DNA of 50,389 nucleotides from Bacteroidota bacterium (GTDB taxonomy: Bacteria; Bacteroidota; Bacteroidia; Flavobacteriales_D; Crocinitomicaceae), in the NCBI GenBank assembly GCA_006226425.1, contig SBGX01000035.1, positions 1 through 50,389 on the forward strand, read 5' to 3'. Position numbers and translations under genes: made by a program. Shown here piece by piece: positions 25,480 to 34,625 of the stretch (position 1 is its first letter; the number at the start of each line of letters is the position of its first letter). Below the pieces are notes generated by a model. It saw nothing but the letters and a program-made list of their open reading frames with translations. It had not been told where the DNA came from and searched no databases.

Positions 25480-26153
25480 AACTACGAATCAACTTTTCAA
25501 AAATCTCCATGGCAGCTATGCTCATCTGGAGTCTGGGCCTGATGGCCTGTGGAGAAAGCGTTAGTAAAACAAAAATTGCGCAAAAACTAAGTCCTTCGGA
25601 ACAGTCAGACCAGCGCGACACAGTGACCCTTGGGGGAGGCTGTTACTGGTGTGTTGAGGCAGTCTATGAAGGCCTGGTCGGAGTGCAGTCGGTTGAATCA
25701 GGCTATGCCGGCGGGAAGACCAAAAACCCAAGTTATGAGGCTGTTTGCTCCGGACGCACGGGACATGCCGAAGTCGTTCAGATTATCTACGATCCTGCGG
25801 TCACTTCTTTCCAGGAAATTCTAAAAGTATTTTTTACAGTCCATGACCCCACCACTTTGAACCGACAGGGAGCTGACGTAGGAACCCAATATCGCTCGGT
25901 CATCTTTTATCGAAGTGAACAACAAAAGCAGGAAGCGCTCGGCATTATTGGAGAATTGAACAAGGCACATGTTTACGAGCATCCAATTGTCACGGAAGTT
26001 AGTCCTTTTACTGTGTTCTACAAGGCCGAAGAATACCATCAGGATTACTATTTCCAAAACCGGGCACAACCCTACTGTCAAATGGTGATTCAACCCAAAT
26101 TGGAGAAGTTTGAAAAAGTCTTCCATGATCGACTGAAAAAAAATCGGAATTAA
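25476..26153 (+). CDS. msrA: Peptide methionine sulfoxide reductase A, lipoprotein form
   Basis: A 225-residue enzyme reducing S-methionine sulfoxide in proteins. The catalytic motif is GCYWC at 55-59 (Cys56 nucleophile; most MsrA read GCFWC), followed by VGVQSVESGYAGG, GHAEVVQIIYDP, FTVHDPTTLNRQGADVGTQYRS and a C-terminal AEEYHQDY. The first 25 residues are a lipoprotein signal with lipobox LMAC, so the enzyme should be attached to the envelope rather than cytosolic. A resolving cysteine (QPYCQ) is near residue 201. It overlaps the anti-sigma gene by 4 bp. Confidence 0.93.
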   Translation: MKLRINFSKISMAAMLIWSLGLMACGESVSKTKIAQKLSPSEQSDQRDTVTLGGGCYWCVEAVYEGLVGVQSVESGYAGGKTKNPSYEAVCSGRTGHAEVVQIIYDPAVTSFQEILKVFFTVHDPTTLNRQGADVGTQYRSVIFYRSEQQKQEALGIIGELNKAHVYEHPIVTEVSPFTVFYKAEEYHQDYYFQNRAQPYCQMVIQPKLEKFEKVFHDRLKKNRN

Positions 26154-26203
26154 ATCTGTAAGGTTTTTCCCTTATCGACGTCTCATTTACAAAAGGAATT
26201 ATT

Positions 26204-26995
26204 ATGAAAAAGAAGATCTTCGCACTTATCACGCTGTTATCTATCACACTGGGGATCAATGCCCAACTTGCCAACGGAAGCATAGCTCCAGATTTTAGTG
26301 TCTATGACCTAAATGGGAACACCCACCGCCTGTATGACTATCTCGATCAGGGAAAAACGGTATACATCGATTTTTTTGGAACCCACTGCCCTACTTGCTG
26401 GGCTTATCACAATACGCATGCCCTCAATGACTTACACAATCAGTATGGTGCCGATGGAACAAACGAAATTGTTGTACTTGCTATTGATATTGATGCGAAT
26501 AATGGTCCGGCCGAATTTAATGGCATCAGCGGATCGACCCAGGGAAATTGGATCAGTGGTAGCAATTACGTATTTTGCAACCCCGAGGGAAGCTCATTGG
26601 AAAGCATCATCAATGACTACAATCTGAAATTTATTCCTACGATTTACGCCATTTGCCCGAATCGCGAAGTCACCCTGATTGGAAAGCAAACAACGGAAGT
26701 GCTCTATCAGCATGTTGCCAGTTGCGGACCGCTTGGTATCCATGAATCAGAAGCCCGTCCGTTTCAAGTTTTTGTAAATGCCAGTCATCAGTTGGAAATC
26801 CGCTTTTCAGGTGAAGCCATGGAAAAATCATCCATTCGCCTCATCGATTTGGTCGGTAAGGAAGTATTCAGTGGGAAATTTGCCCAAAACAAGGTACTTC
26901 TGCCAATTTCAGAAAGGCAAATGGGAGCTATGCTATTTGTTGAGGTACAGTTTGAGAACGGAGAAATACACACGAGCAAGGTTCTGCTACAATAA
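26204..26995 (+). CDS. Exported thioredoxin-like protein with T9SS sorting domain
   Basis: A 263-residue secreted protein. Signal peptide ends near INA-Q; residues about 25-170 form a redoxin/AhpC-type thioredoxin fold (GSIAPDFSVYDLNG, VYIDFFGTHCPTCW with Cys62 and Cys65, FIPTIYAI as the cis-Pro loop). Residues about 185-263 look like a T9SS sorting domain, ending in VQFENGEIHTSKVLLQ. A surface-exposed dithiol redox protein directly after msrA fits an extracellular repair role. The convergent hydrolase gene ends one base away, so the transcripts meet tail to tail. Confidence 0.8.
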   Translation: MKKKIFALITLLSITLGINAQLANGSIAPDFSVYDLNGNTHRLYDYLDQGKTVYIDFFGTHCPTCWAYHNTHALNDLHNQYGADGTNEIVVLAIDIDANNGPAEFNGISGSTQGNWISGSNYVFCNPEGSSLESIINDYNLKFIPTIYAICPNREVTLIGKQTTEVLYQHVASCGPLGIHESEARPFQVFVNASHQLEIRFSGEAMEKSSIRLIDLVGKEVFSGKFAQNKVLLPISERQMGAMLFVEVQFENGEIHTSKVLLQ

Positions 26996-26996
26996 C

Positions 26997-27695
26997 CTAG
27001 CGGTAAAGCTCATTTTGGTCATATTCCAGGTTCAGGATGTGCCCCTGTCCCTTGATCTCTTCCAGAATGACATGTTTGGATCTTTTTCGAAGCAAATCGG
27101 CGGTTTCTTTCATTGATTTTTTCCACTGTGGATCATCCTGATCTCCGTAACGGAGGTAAAAACTAATGCGCTTCCACTTTGGTGGCAATGCTTCCGTTGG
27201 CTGGTCCAAATATCCGGGAGTCACATATACCTTTGAAAATGTGCGAGGGAACCTTTTCAGAAGATGAAATGCAGCGATTCCACCATTGGAAGTCCCCGAT
27301 AGAATCCAGCCTTTCTTTTTGGTTTTGTAGTGTTTTCGAAGCATGTTCATCATCAGGTCCCATTCCGCGTCATTCTGTTTGGCCATACTTTCATGTCCCG
27401 CTCCTACGGGCATCACTAACAAATGATTTCGAAATACATCATTCCGGAACCAGGCAGCATAACAATAGTCGACAATGGCTTCAGTCTGATTTCCACCTGA
27501 AAGTCCCAGAAAAACGGGATAAGACTTCTTTGGATCATAGTTTTCCGGAAGTCGAATCTTAAAACTTCGTTCCTGACCTTCAAATTCCAGCTTTTTATTC
27601 TCTATTTCTTTCAAAATCTCATTGGAGACCTGTAAGTTTTGTCCAAAAAAATTAAATGATAACAAAATGATTATCAAAAATTTAAATTTCTTCAT
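26997..27695 (-). CDS. Exported alpha/beta-hydrolase (esterase-like)
   Basis: A 232-residue hydrolase with an N-terminal signal peptide (FLIIILLSFNFFG-Q). The nucleophile elbow is GTSNGG at 134-139 with Ser136; PVFLGLSGGNQTE supplies the oxyanion strand. The catalytic Asp is likely in LRYGDQDDPQW and His in GQGHIL. The fold resembles PHB-depolymerase/phospholipase-carboxylesterases; substrate unknown. The longer frame from 27719 starts with TTG and overlaps the upstream gene; ATG 27695 gives a clean signal peptide. Confidence 0.8.
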   Translation of the reverse strand: MKKFKFLIIILLSFNFFGQNLQVSNEILKEIENKKLEFEGQERSFKIRLPENYDPKKSYPVFLGLSGGNQTEAIVDYCYAAWFRNDVFRNHLLVMPVGAGHESMAKQNDAEWDLMMNMLRKHYKTKKKGWILSGTSNGGIAAFHLLKRFPRTFSKVYVTPGYLDQPTEALPPKWKRISFYLRYGDQDDPQWKKSMKETADLLRKRSKHVILEEIKGQGHILNLEYDQNELYR

Positions 27696-27715
27696 ATAAA
27701 TTTTTAATTCAATAT

Positions 27716-28063
27716 TCAATATCGAAGAGTCCGCACATCAGAATGTTGATCTAACAACTCAAATACTTCCTTCCATTCAGGTAAGGTATCGCTTTCAAAA
27801 TAGAGTAAACGAATTTGTGCGGCCATTTGGGACGACTTTTTGGCTCCGTCTCTATGAAAACCCTCCCTTGCAAATTGCCTCATTTCTTCTTTGGAATTCC
27901 AGGCAGAAATCACGTAAAAATTGCGTAATCCCTTATTTGTCAGCTTGACAACTTGAATGCCTGATGAATCCTTCGCTTGTTTAGCAATTTGACTAGACAT
28001 TCCCAGGAAACTAAATAATCTTGAAAGTTTCTTTAAGCGGAAATGGCCTACCGAAATAAACAT
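27716..28063 (-). CDS. Antibiotic-biosynthesis-monooxygenase-like / DUF3291-like protein
   Basis: A 115-residue protein with a dimeric ferredoxin-like fold suggested by LRNFYVISAWNSKEEMRQFA, FHRDGAKKSSQ and IRLLYFESDTLPEW. The pattern (WxSxEEMxxFA ... H) is shared by DUF3291 and spheroidene-monooxygenase-like proteins. An enzyme activity cannot be claimed. It lies between the lipoprotein at 28066 and the hydrolase at 26997, in one probable operon. Confidence 0.68.
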   Translation of the reverse strand: MFISVGHFRLKKLSRLFSFLGMSSQIAKQAKDSSGIQVVKLTNKGLRNFYVISAWNSKEEMRQFAREGFHRDGAKKSSQMAAQIRLLYFESDTLPEWKEVFELLDQHSDVRTLRY

Positions 28064-28065
28064 GA

Positions 28066-28461
28066 TTAATTAATACTGATTTTGACACTAATTTCTTCGC
28101 TTGCCGAAGACTTGAAGCGCAATTCGTAATCTCCTGTTTGAGTAGCCTGAAAGGTATATGTCTGAGACAATGACTCTGTTGCACTTGAACAGGTACAGCC
28201 ATCATAGCGCGCCTCTACCTCAATCAAACGTTTATTGCCACTGATTTCTTCCATAAAACGACTAAAACTCCCGCAACTATTCAAAGACTTGAAATAAACG
28301 GTCACCGGGATATTCTCAAACACCTTTCCATTGGAAGGAGCAGTAACAGAAGTTACGTAAGCCGTTTGTTTTTCATGACATTCCTTCTCCTCCTTCTTAC
28401 ATGAACTCAGGAGGGCCATTACTAGCAGCGCATACAAAAGATATATCTTCTTAAAACTCAT
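28066..28461 (-). CDS. Hypothetical lipoprotein
   Basis: A 131-residue lipoprotein (signal YALLVMALLSSC). The mature part resembles a small beta-sandwich: AYVTSVTAPSNGKVFENIPVTVYF, then YTFQATQTGDYELRFKSS at the C-terminus, with paired cysteines (NSCGS, GCTCSS) that may be disulfide bonded. No family named. Three nt separate it from the next gene. Confidence 0.72.
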   Translation of the reverse strand: MSFKKIYLLYALLVMALLSSCKKEEKECHEKQTAYVTSVTAPSNGKVFENIPVTVYFKSLNSCGSFSRFMEEISGNKRLIEVEARYDGCTCSSATESLSQTYTFQATQTGDYELRFKSSASEEISVKISIN

Positions 28462-28490
28462 CGTCACTAAATTAGTCAAATTTCATCTTA

Positions 28491-29723
28491 TTATTCTGGC
28501 TGTTTCAGGGAATCTAATAGCAACTGAAGTTTTTCGACTGTTACATGTTCCATGATCACGATCTTGAACCAGTTGGGCTTCGAATGGTTATCAGGAACCA
28601 AACCGAAACGGGAAGCCACTTCCACAGGTACATAATTTTGATCAATGGTAATGATATTGGAACAGGCATGCCTGTAAAAGACAATTCCCATCGATTGGAG
28701 TTGTTCACACATCCACTCAGCACGCTTCTGAAGGATAAATACCTTTTCTTGCCAACCGTAAGGACCATTTTTCATCAAAATCATCCAAACCGCCACAGAA
28801 TTTGCCCCGGAACGACTTCCTATCAGTGTGAAATCCTGACCTTCGACATAACTAGCCTCCGCTGTATTTACATACTGAATATGCTCCTTGCGAATCAAAA
28901 AAATCCCCGTTCCATAGGGAGCCTGAGCCATTTTGTGCGCATCCAGTGTAAAGGAGGAAATTGCCGGATTTTCGAAACTAAGACGACTATCCGGATCCGT
29001 AAACGGGTAATAGAATCCTCCATAAGCACCATCCACATGCAACTTAAACTCACAACCAGACTCTTCAAGCACGGCAAGCATCGGATCAATTGGATCCACT
29101 GAACCAAACATAGTGGTCATCATGTTACAAACGACAATGAAGTACTTTCTTTGCTCTTGCTTCGCCTTCTCGACTGCCATTCGGATGTGCTCTTCTGACC
29201 ATTCCCTGCTTCCTTCCGGAAAATCAATATGATAGAGGTCCAGTCCCAACAAATTAGCTGCTTTATTCATCGAATAGTGGCTGTCAACACTACACAATAG
29301 CGCAATTTCATCGCGACTCGCCTTTTGCGACTGCATGAAATAGTTTCGATAGACCCAAATGGCCTGAATATTTGCCTCAGTTCCTCCTGAAGCGACGTAA
29401 CCATCAATTGTTCCTTGCTTCGCTTTTAAAATATCAACGGCACAAATTTCGATGAGTTCCCGTTCAATTTCCTGAGTGCCCCGAAAAAAGGATTCTGATT
29501 TCCCCAGCGTATGACAACCAATGTGATTTGGATTTTGAACCAGTGTAGAAATATATGGCGCATTGCTCAGAAAAGTAGCGTCCTGATTAAAGACTTTCTC
29601 ATCCAGATAAGACGCCGGAATTCCTAAAATATTAGACTCCCGGTAATCTACATTTTCAGCTAATGCCTGGAAAACACGTTCTCTGATTTCCTGTGGTGAT
29701 TTCTTCTTCCAATAGGTGTACAT
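28491..29723 (-). CDS. Group II PLP-dependent amino-acid decarboxylase
   Basis: A 410-residue fold-type I PLP enzyme. GYVASGGTEANIQAIW (about 108-123) binds the phosphate; His149 in DSHYS would stack on PLP; HVDGAYGGFYYPF (229-241) has the Asp that pairs with the pyridine nitrogen; TLDAHKMAQAPYGTG has the Schiff-base Lys264. This group includes aspartate, tyrosine, histidine and glutamate decarboxylases; the substrate is not fixed by what I see. It is likely cytosolic. A TATCTTTG element is 34 nt upstream; the lipoprotein gene follows by 30 nt. Confidence 0.85.
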   Translation of the reverse strand: MYTYWKKKSPQEIRERVFQALAENVDYRESNILGIPASYLDEKVFNQDATFLSNAPYISTLVQNPNHIGCHTLGKSESFFRGTQEIERELIEICAVDILKAKQGTIDGYVASGGTEANIQAIWVYRNYFMQSQKASRDEIALLCSVDSHYSMNKAANLLGLDLYHIDFPEGSREWSEEHIRMAVEKAKQEQRKYFIVVCNMMTTMFGSVDPIDPMLAVLEESGCEFKLHVDGAYGGFYYPFTDPDSRLSFENPAISSFTLDAHKMAQAPYGTGIFLIRKEHIQYVNTAEASYVEGQDFTLIGSRSGANSVAVWMILMKNGPYGWQEKVFILQKRAEWMCEQLQSMGIVFYRHACSNIITIDQNYVPVEVASRFGLVPDNHSKPNWFKIVIMEHVTVEKLQLLLDSLKQPE

Positions 29724-29757
29724 ACACTCGTAATTTGATCGTCATGCAAAACAAGCG

Positions 29758-29765
29758 CAAAGATA
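29758..29765 (-). promoter_or_regulatory. -7 promoter element of the decarboxylase gene
   Basis: Minus-strand TATCTTTG (TAnnTTTG), 34 nt before the ATG at 29723. Confidence 0.6.
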
Positions 29766-29834
29766 GAGGCTACGGACAGAAAATCAAACTGATTTTAGAA
29801 GTGTATATTTTGCACAAAAGACCTCGGAATTGAC

Positions 29835-29865
29835 TTGTTCGAACTAAAAAAATAATTTATTTTAG
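29835..29865 (+). promoter_or_regulatory. Promoter of the propeller-LytTR regulator
   Basis: TTG at 29835-29837 and TATTTTAG at 29858-29865, 20 nt apart, lie 21 nt before the ATG at 29887. Spacing fits Bacteroidota promoters. Confidence 0.45.
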
Positions 29866-29886
29866 TAGCGACCTTTTACAATTTCT

Positions 29887-32490
29887 ATGAAAAAAACCAT
29901 TCTGCTGACATGTTGGGTCATCCTCATTTCATTCATCGGAAAATCCCAACCTGAACCTGCTTTTGTCAATTATGATGTTCAGCATGGGCTCCCCAGCTCG
30001 GAAGTCTATGATGCCCTCGAGGACGAAAACGGCTACATGTGGTTTGCCACAGACCGGGGTGTTGTTCGCTTTGATGGATATGAGTTTGAGCTTTATAATC
30101 AAGACAGAGGATTAAGCGACAACGTTGTCTTTAACCTTTACCGGGATTTTAAAAATCGAATTTGGATGCTGCCCTATAACCGGCAAATATGCTACCTGGA
30201 AGATGGAAAGATCAAAGAATACAAGTACAATCACATTCTAAAAAAACATCTAAGCAGACGTTTGAATTATTTCTTTTCCATTTATCTGGATCAGGATGAA
30301 AACCTGTTTTTGGGAACAAACTGCGATGGGCTACTAAAAATCGATCAGAAAGGAAAAATCAGCTCATTGTCCGATCACAATCGGGAATCCATCCAGGGAA
30401 TTCTCCAAGTGGACAATCAATACCTCACCTATCGTAACACAACAGAAAGAGGGCTTCACACCAATGATGTTTACTTCAACGAACAAAAGATACAGGCATC
30501 CGAACGCCCTGGAATTCGGCTTAATTGTGAGGCTCTCAATCCAACATTAATTTGTTATAGCCTGTTAAAAGACGTTGTCATTTATGATATTGATGGACAA
30601 CAGGTCCTCCATCGAATTCCTTTCTCAGAAAGGATCACCTCACTCACCAGGATCGGTCAGCAACTTTTCGTAGGAATACAACATGAAGGGCTTTACATCT
30701 TTGATATTGTTCAGGGAACACTCCATTTAAACCTTCATACCTTAAAAGGAAAAACCCCAGCCGGAAAGGTAACCAGGGATAAAGATGGTGGTTATTGGGT
30801 CGCTACCACAGAACATGGAATCTTCTATACTCCCAATTTGGAAGTTCGAAACTTAGATGTCACCAACGGTCTGCACCGGAATTATATCAAGGAAATAAGA
30901 CGGTCCGGTGAGCAGCTACTCATCAACTACGGAGATCACATCGATCGGTGGGATGGAAATCGTGTTTCTGTGGAGACAACATCACTGGACATTGAATCCG
31001 GATCCGTAAATAAATACTTTGATGTCCGGGAAGAAAACTGCCATATATACAGTGGCCTCAAAAAGGTCATAAATGTCTGCAGCAAAACGATCTACCCTTA
31101 CAAAAGAAGTACGGGAACTACCGGAGTAAGACAGTTTGGAAAGAGCTGGCTGATCTTTCATAAATCATGTTATTCCCTATTCAAAAATGGAAAATCAAGT
31201 CTTCACTTTCTGGATCCGGCCATCGGTCAGGTCGAAGATGTTTTGATTTTGGATACCAATCATTTTTTAATCGGTGCCCACAACGGTCTTTTTGAGTTAA
31301 ACGGGAAGCATTTAAAGCGCTTCGCCACTGAACATCAGTCCCTGGGTTCCCGAATCGTGCGATTGGTTCGAAGCTCAAAACATGGAATCATTTGTGCTAC
31401 GAGGGGAAATGGGATGCTACTCCTAAAAAAAGGAAAGCTTCGGCAAATCGGAAAAAAGGAAGGATTAATCTCCAACGACTTAACCGATCTTTTTGTAGAT
31501 CAGGATCATCATATTTGGATCGCCAGTAACCTCGGACTTCAAAAAATCGATGCCAATGATTTTCAAAAAATTGACTACTACTCGAGCAAAGATGGTTTCA
31601 TCTCCAATGAGATCACCAGCATTGAAATGATCGGGAACAGACTCTATGCAGCTACAAAGCGAGGCCTCTCGATCGTTGATTTGCATCATTTCCACCCCAA
31701 AAAACATGATTCCCACATAAAAATCACTCGAGTGGCTCTCAATGGAAAAGAGACAGGAAGCAAAATTATCAACGTTTATCCTGAAGATCATTACCTCGAT
31801 CTCTCTTTTCTCTCAATCAACTACGCAGCGCCGCACCAGGTCGAATACCGCTATCAGATAGGTGATCATGAAGAATGGCATTATACGAGGGAACAAAAAA
31901 TCAAAATAGAGAACTTTCCCGAAGCCGGAACCTATTTTATCAGGATTTTTGCACGCAATCTACCAGATGGCGACTGGAGCCCTTTACCTGCCGTTGCTCA
32001 GTTGATCGTTCACCCTCCCTTCTATCAGACATGGACTTTCCGAATTGCCATTGTCACCATAATCATTCTAATTATTTATGGTGGTTTTAAACTTAAGCTT
32101 TTTCGATACGACCGACATGTACAACAGGAATTACTCAATCGGATTCTCAAAAAAATGGGAAGAAAATCTTATTTGATCATTAGCATCAACAAGAAAAGAA
32201 TCCGAATTGACCAATCGAAAATCAAATACATACAATCCTTCAAAGACTATTGCGAAATCCACACGGAGGGAGAAAAATACCTGCATCGATCCACCATGAA
32301 AAAAATGGAAGAGCAACTTCCCTCCTTTGCTTTTATTCGAGTGCATCGGTCCTTCTTGGTCAGAAAAGACAAAATCGATGCTATTTCCAGAGATCATTTG
32401 ATCATTGAGCAGACAAATATTCCGATCGGAAAAACATATCGAGAAGATCTAAAGCATCTTGAAAATCAATTCTCACGAATGAACCTATGA
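29887..32490 (+). CDS. One-piece membrane regulator: two-component-type beta-propeller fused to LytTR
   Basis: An 867-residue protein. The signal peptide (ILLTCWVILISFIGKSQ) is followed by many Reg_prop-type propeller blades with the NGYMWFATDRGVVRFDG-like repeat (about 30-610), a Y_Y_Y domain (about 640-710) and one membrane helix (about 719-736). Instead of the kinase found in hybrid two-component proteins, the cytosolic part is a LytTR DNA-binding domain (about 765-860; SINKKRIRIDQSKIKYIQSF, then FIRVHRSFLVR). So a periplasmic sensor would act on DNA directly. The targets are unknown; the two genes downstream (32641, 34626) are the nearest candidates. Confidence 0.88.
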   Translation: MKKTILLTCWVILISFIGKSQPEPAFVNYDVQHGLPSSEVYDALEDENGYMWFATDRGVVRFDGYEFELYNQDRGLSDNVVFNLYRDFKNRIWMLPYNRQICYLEDGKIKEYKYNHILKKHLSRRLNYFFSIYLDQDENLFLGTNCDGLLKIDQKGKISSLSDHNRESIQGILQVDNQYLTYRNTTERGLHTNDVYFNEQKIQASERPGIRLNCEALNPTLICYSLLKDVVIYDIDGQQVLHRIPFSERITSLTRIGQQLFVGIQHEGLYIFDIVQGTLHLNLHTLKGKTPAGKVTRDKDGGYWVATTEHGIFYTPNLEVRNLDVTNGLHRNYIKEIRRSGEQLLINYGDHIDRWDGNRVSVETTSLDIESGSVNKYFDVREENCHIYSGLKKVINVCSKTIYPYKRSTGTTGVRQFGKSWLIFHKSCYSLFKNGKSSLHFLDPAIGQVEDVLILDTNHFLIGAHNGLFELNGKHLKRFATEHQSLGSRIVRLVRSSKHGIICATRGNGMLLLKKGKLRQIGKKEGLISNDLTDLFVDQDHHIWIASNLGLQKIDANDFQKIDYYSSKDGFISNEITSIEMIGNRLYAATKRGLSIVDLHHFHPKKHDSHIKITRVALNGKETGSKIINVYPEDHYLDLSFLSINYAAPHQVEYRYQIGDHEEWHYTREQKIKIENFPEAGTYFIRIFARNLPDGDWSPLPAVAQLIVHPPFYQTWTFRIAIVTIIILIIYGGFKLKLFRYDRHVQQELLNRILKKMGRKSYLIISINKKRIRIDQSKIKYIQSFKDYCEIHTEGEKYLHRSTMKKMEEQLPSFAFIRVHRSFLVRKDKIDAISRDHLIIEQTNIPIGKTYREDLKHLENQFSRMNL

Positions 32491-32514
32491 TTTTTCTCGC
32501 TAGGAACTTCTCTT

Positions 32515-32541
32515 TTCGTTTTCTTTCGTCGCAAAAACGAA
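32515..32541. promoter_or_regulatory. Inverted repeat upstream of the tail-fibre-like gene
   Basis: TTCGTTTT and AAAACGAA form an 8-bp perfect inverted repeat with an 11-nt loop, 53 nt before the -7 element at 32594. It may be a regulator site, or a weak hairpin ending the regulator gene. Confidence 0.35.
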
Positions 32542-32569
32542 TTCGTTCATCTCAAACAAGCCATTTTTA

Positions 32570-32601
32570 TTGGTTTCAACCGTTACCCTAGACTAATTTT
32601 G
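32570..32601 (+). promoter_or_regulatory. Promoter of the tail-fibre-like gene
   Basis: TTG at 32570-32572 and TAATTTTG at 32594-32601 are 21 nt apart. The TTG in the -7 element at 32599 is the false start of a longer frame; the true ATG is 39 nt further on. Confidence 0.55.
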
Positions 32602-32640
32602 AGTTGTTATTCAAAAAGCACACAACTTAAAACGGGTAGT

Positions 32641-34620
32641 ATGATATCAATGAAAAAAAAGACTCTATTCTTTCTCCTGAGTACCGCATGCATCGGAAGC
32701 ATCTATGCACAAAACGGAAATGGAAATTCCGGGAATGCCGGAATCAATAATTCATGGAAGTTGAATGGAAATGAATCCACAGACCCCAGCTCGCAGTATC
32801 TGGGAACTTCAGACAACCAAAGCCTCGTATTTCGAACGAATGCTCTGGAACGTTTACGCATTCTTAGTTCTGGATACGTCGGAATTGGGACTACTACCCC
32901 AAGCGTTCCCCTGGAAGTTGCGGGGAACATCTACCTTAATAAGGCACTTGCGCAAAACCATTTGTTCGCTTTCAACAATGATCCCACCAAAAAATCTATC
33001 ATTCAGGTACTCAATGGGAACGGAATGCTTCCGAAAAGCATTGGAATCAGAGCCTGGGGGAGCAATATGTCAACAGATGGAATGGAAGAAGCCGGACAGG
33101 GAGGAATCCTCACTCAGAATATGCGAATGAACATCGGTACCTATACTGAGCATGCGCTTTCATTCTGGACAAATAACGTCAAACGTATGACAATCAGCGC
33201 TTCTGGACAAGTTGGAATTGGCACGAATACTCCGGGGGCACAACTTACGGTTGTCGGTACGATTGAAAGTACCTCAGGTGGGATTAAGTTCCCAGATGGA
33301 AGTGTACAGACGAGTGCATACATTGCTTCTAATCAATTGGGTACCCAAAACAATCCTTATGATCGGTTTTTTGTGACAGATTTTGTAAAAGTTGGTCAAA
33401 ACTCATTATATCTGGGTTCAAACAGTACGGGAAGCACACCCGGAACCGGAGAATACATCTATACTACCTCCGCTCCATTAGTAATCAATGAGGATCTGGC
33501 AGGTCAGGCAAATTATGGCAATGTCCAAAACACCGTTATCAATCCCAATGGAGGAAACGTCGGAATTGGACAACGCGATCCGAAAGCGCTTCTTGATCTT
33601 CATTTGAGTCAAGACTATATGTCCGGTTCTGCTTACGGTCATCGTATTTCCTACAACAACGCTCCCCTTCCTCTTGGGGGAACTCCATTGCAGAACAGCA
33701 GTATTTTTGAAATTACACAATCCAATTCGGGAAATACTGATTTCATTGTTAAGCGCAGAAATCAGGGAACTGCCTTTGTCGGTCTTGGTACGAATGCCCC
33801 AAGACATAAACTCCATGTGACTAATGGAAATTTATTGCTAGAAGGTTCTGCTTCGAGTGGAAATCTGCTTTTTGGAAAAACGACAGGAGCACCAAACGGT
33901 GAATGGGCATTCACTTATGATGATGTGAATCATGGTTTAGAGATTTTTAAGCCAATTGGTGCAGTTATTCAGGGACATCTACCAAACGCACTTTTCATGA
34001 GCGACAGAGGTGGTTATATTGGTCTGGGAACGGACAAGCCAATTGATGCGCTTCATATCAAAGGAGGAGGGATTTTTGTAGACAACGGACACAATGGTGT
34101 TTCTTTCAATGATGGGTCAGAAATTGACGATGATGTGTTAGGACAGTATCGCATCACTTATTTGGGAGGCATTCATAATGCTCTTTACATTGGCAAACCT
34201 GAAAACAGTACGGACAACAAAGGGGACCTTTTATCCAAACCTCAGCATGTGATGATCATGGATGACGATGGAAAGGTTGGAATCGGAGTACACCCGAATG
34301 AAAACAACCAGGAAGGTTATCGTCTAAACGTTCTTGATGGCATCAGAACAGAAAAAGTCAAAGTCCAATTAGAGAACCAATGGGCAGACTACGTTTTTGA
34401 TGAAAACTATGAGCTCAAATCCCTGGAAGATGTTGAACAGTTTATCAAAACACACAAGCATCTTCCTGGTGTTCCTTCAGCAAAACAAGTTGATCAGGAA
34501 GGAGTTGAATTGGGTGACATGACACGCATTCTCATGGAGAAAGTTGAAGAATTGACTTTGCACATGATCGAACTCAAAAAAGAGAATGAAGAGCTTAAGA
34601 AGTTGGTTAAGAAACAATAA
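32641..34620 (+). CDS. Exported tail-fibre-like protein with C-terminal coiled coil
   Basis: A 659-residue protein. The signal peptide (FFLLSTACIGSIYA-Q) is followed by a Gly/Asn-rich segment and repeated YVGIGTTTP / VGIGTNTP units, the pattern of Bacteroidota proteins with tail-spike-like beta-helical repeats. The end (ELKSLEDVEQFIKTHKHLPG, then LGDMTRILMEKVEELTLHM and a Glu/Lys coiled coil) matches the common trimerising C-terminus of this group. No T9SS sorting domain is visible. The start is the ATG at 32641, after a promoter at 32594; 32650 is an alternative. It is followed by 34626 after 5 nt, in one operon. Confidence 0.82.
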   Translation: MISMKKKTLFFLLSTACIGSIYAQNGNGNSGNAGINNSWKLNGNESTDPSSQYLGTSDNQSLVFRTNALERLRILSSGYVGIGTTTPSVPLEVAGNIYLNKALAQNHLFAFNNDPTKKSIIQVLNGNGMLPKSIGIRAWGSNMSTDGMEEAGQGGILTQNMRMNIGTYTEHALSFWTNNVKRMTISASGQVGIGTNTPGAQLTVVGTIESTSGGIKFPDGSVQTSAYIASNQLGTQNNPYDRFFVTDFVKVGQNSLYLGSNSTGSTPGTGEYIYTTSAPLVINEDLAGQANYGNVQNTVINPNGGNVGIGQRDPKALLDLHLSQDYMSGSAYGHRISYNNAPLPLGGTPLQNSSIFEITQSNSGNTDFIVKRRNQGTAFVGLGTNAPRHKLHVTNGNLLLEGSASSGNLLFGKTTGAPNGEWAFTYDDVNHGLEIFKPIGAVIQGHLPNALFMSDRGGYIGLGTDKPIDALHIKGGGIFVDNGHNGVSFNDGSEIDDDVLGQYRITYLGGIHNALYIGKPENSTDNKGDLLSKPQHVMIMDDDGKVGIGVHPNENNQEGYRLNVLDGIRTEKVKVQLENQWADYVFDENYELKSLEDVEQFIKTHKHLPGVPSAKQVDQEGVELGDMTRILMEKVEELTLHMIELKKENEELKKLVKKQ

Positions 34621-34625
34621 ACGTT

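Noticed and set aside
32599-32641. Longer reading of the tail-fibre-like gene from TTG at 32599
   Set aside because: That TTG is part of the -7 element, so it cannot be in the transcript.
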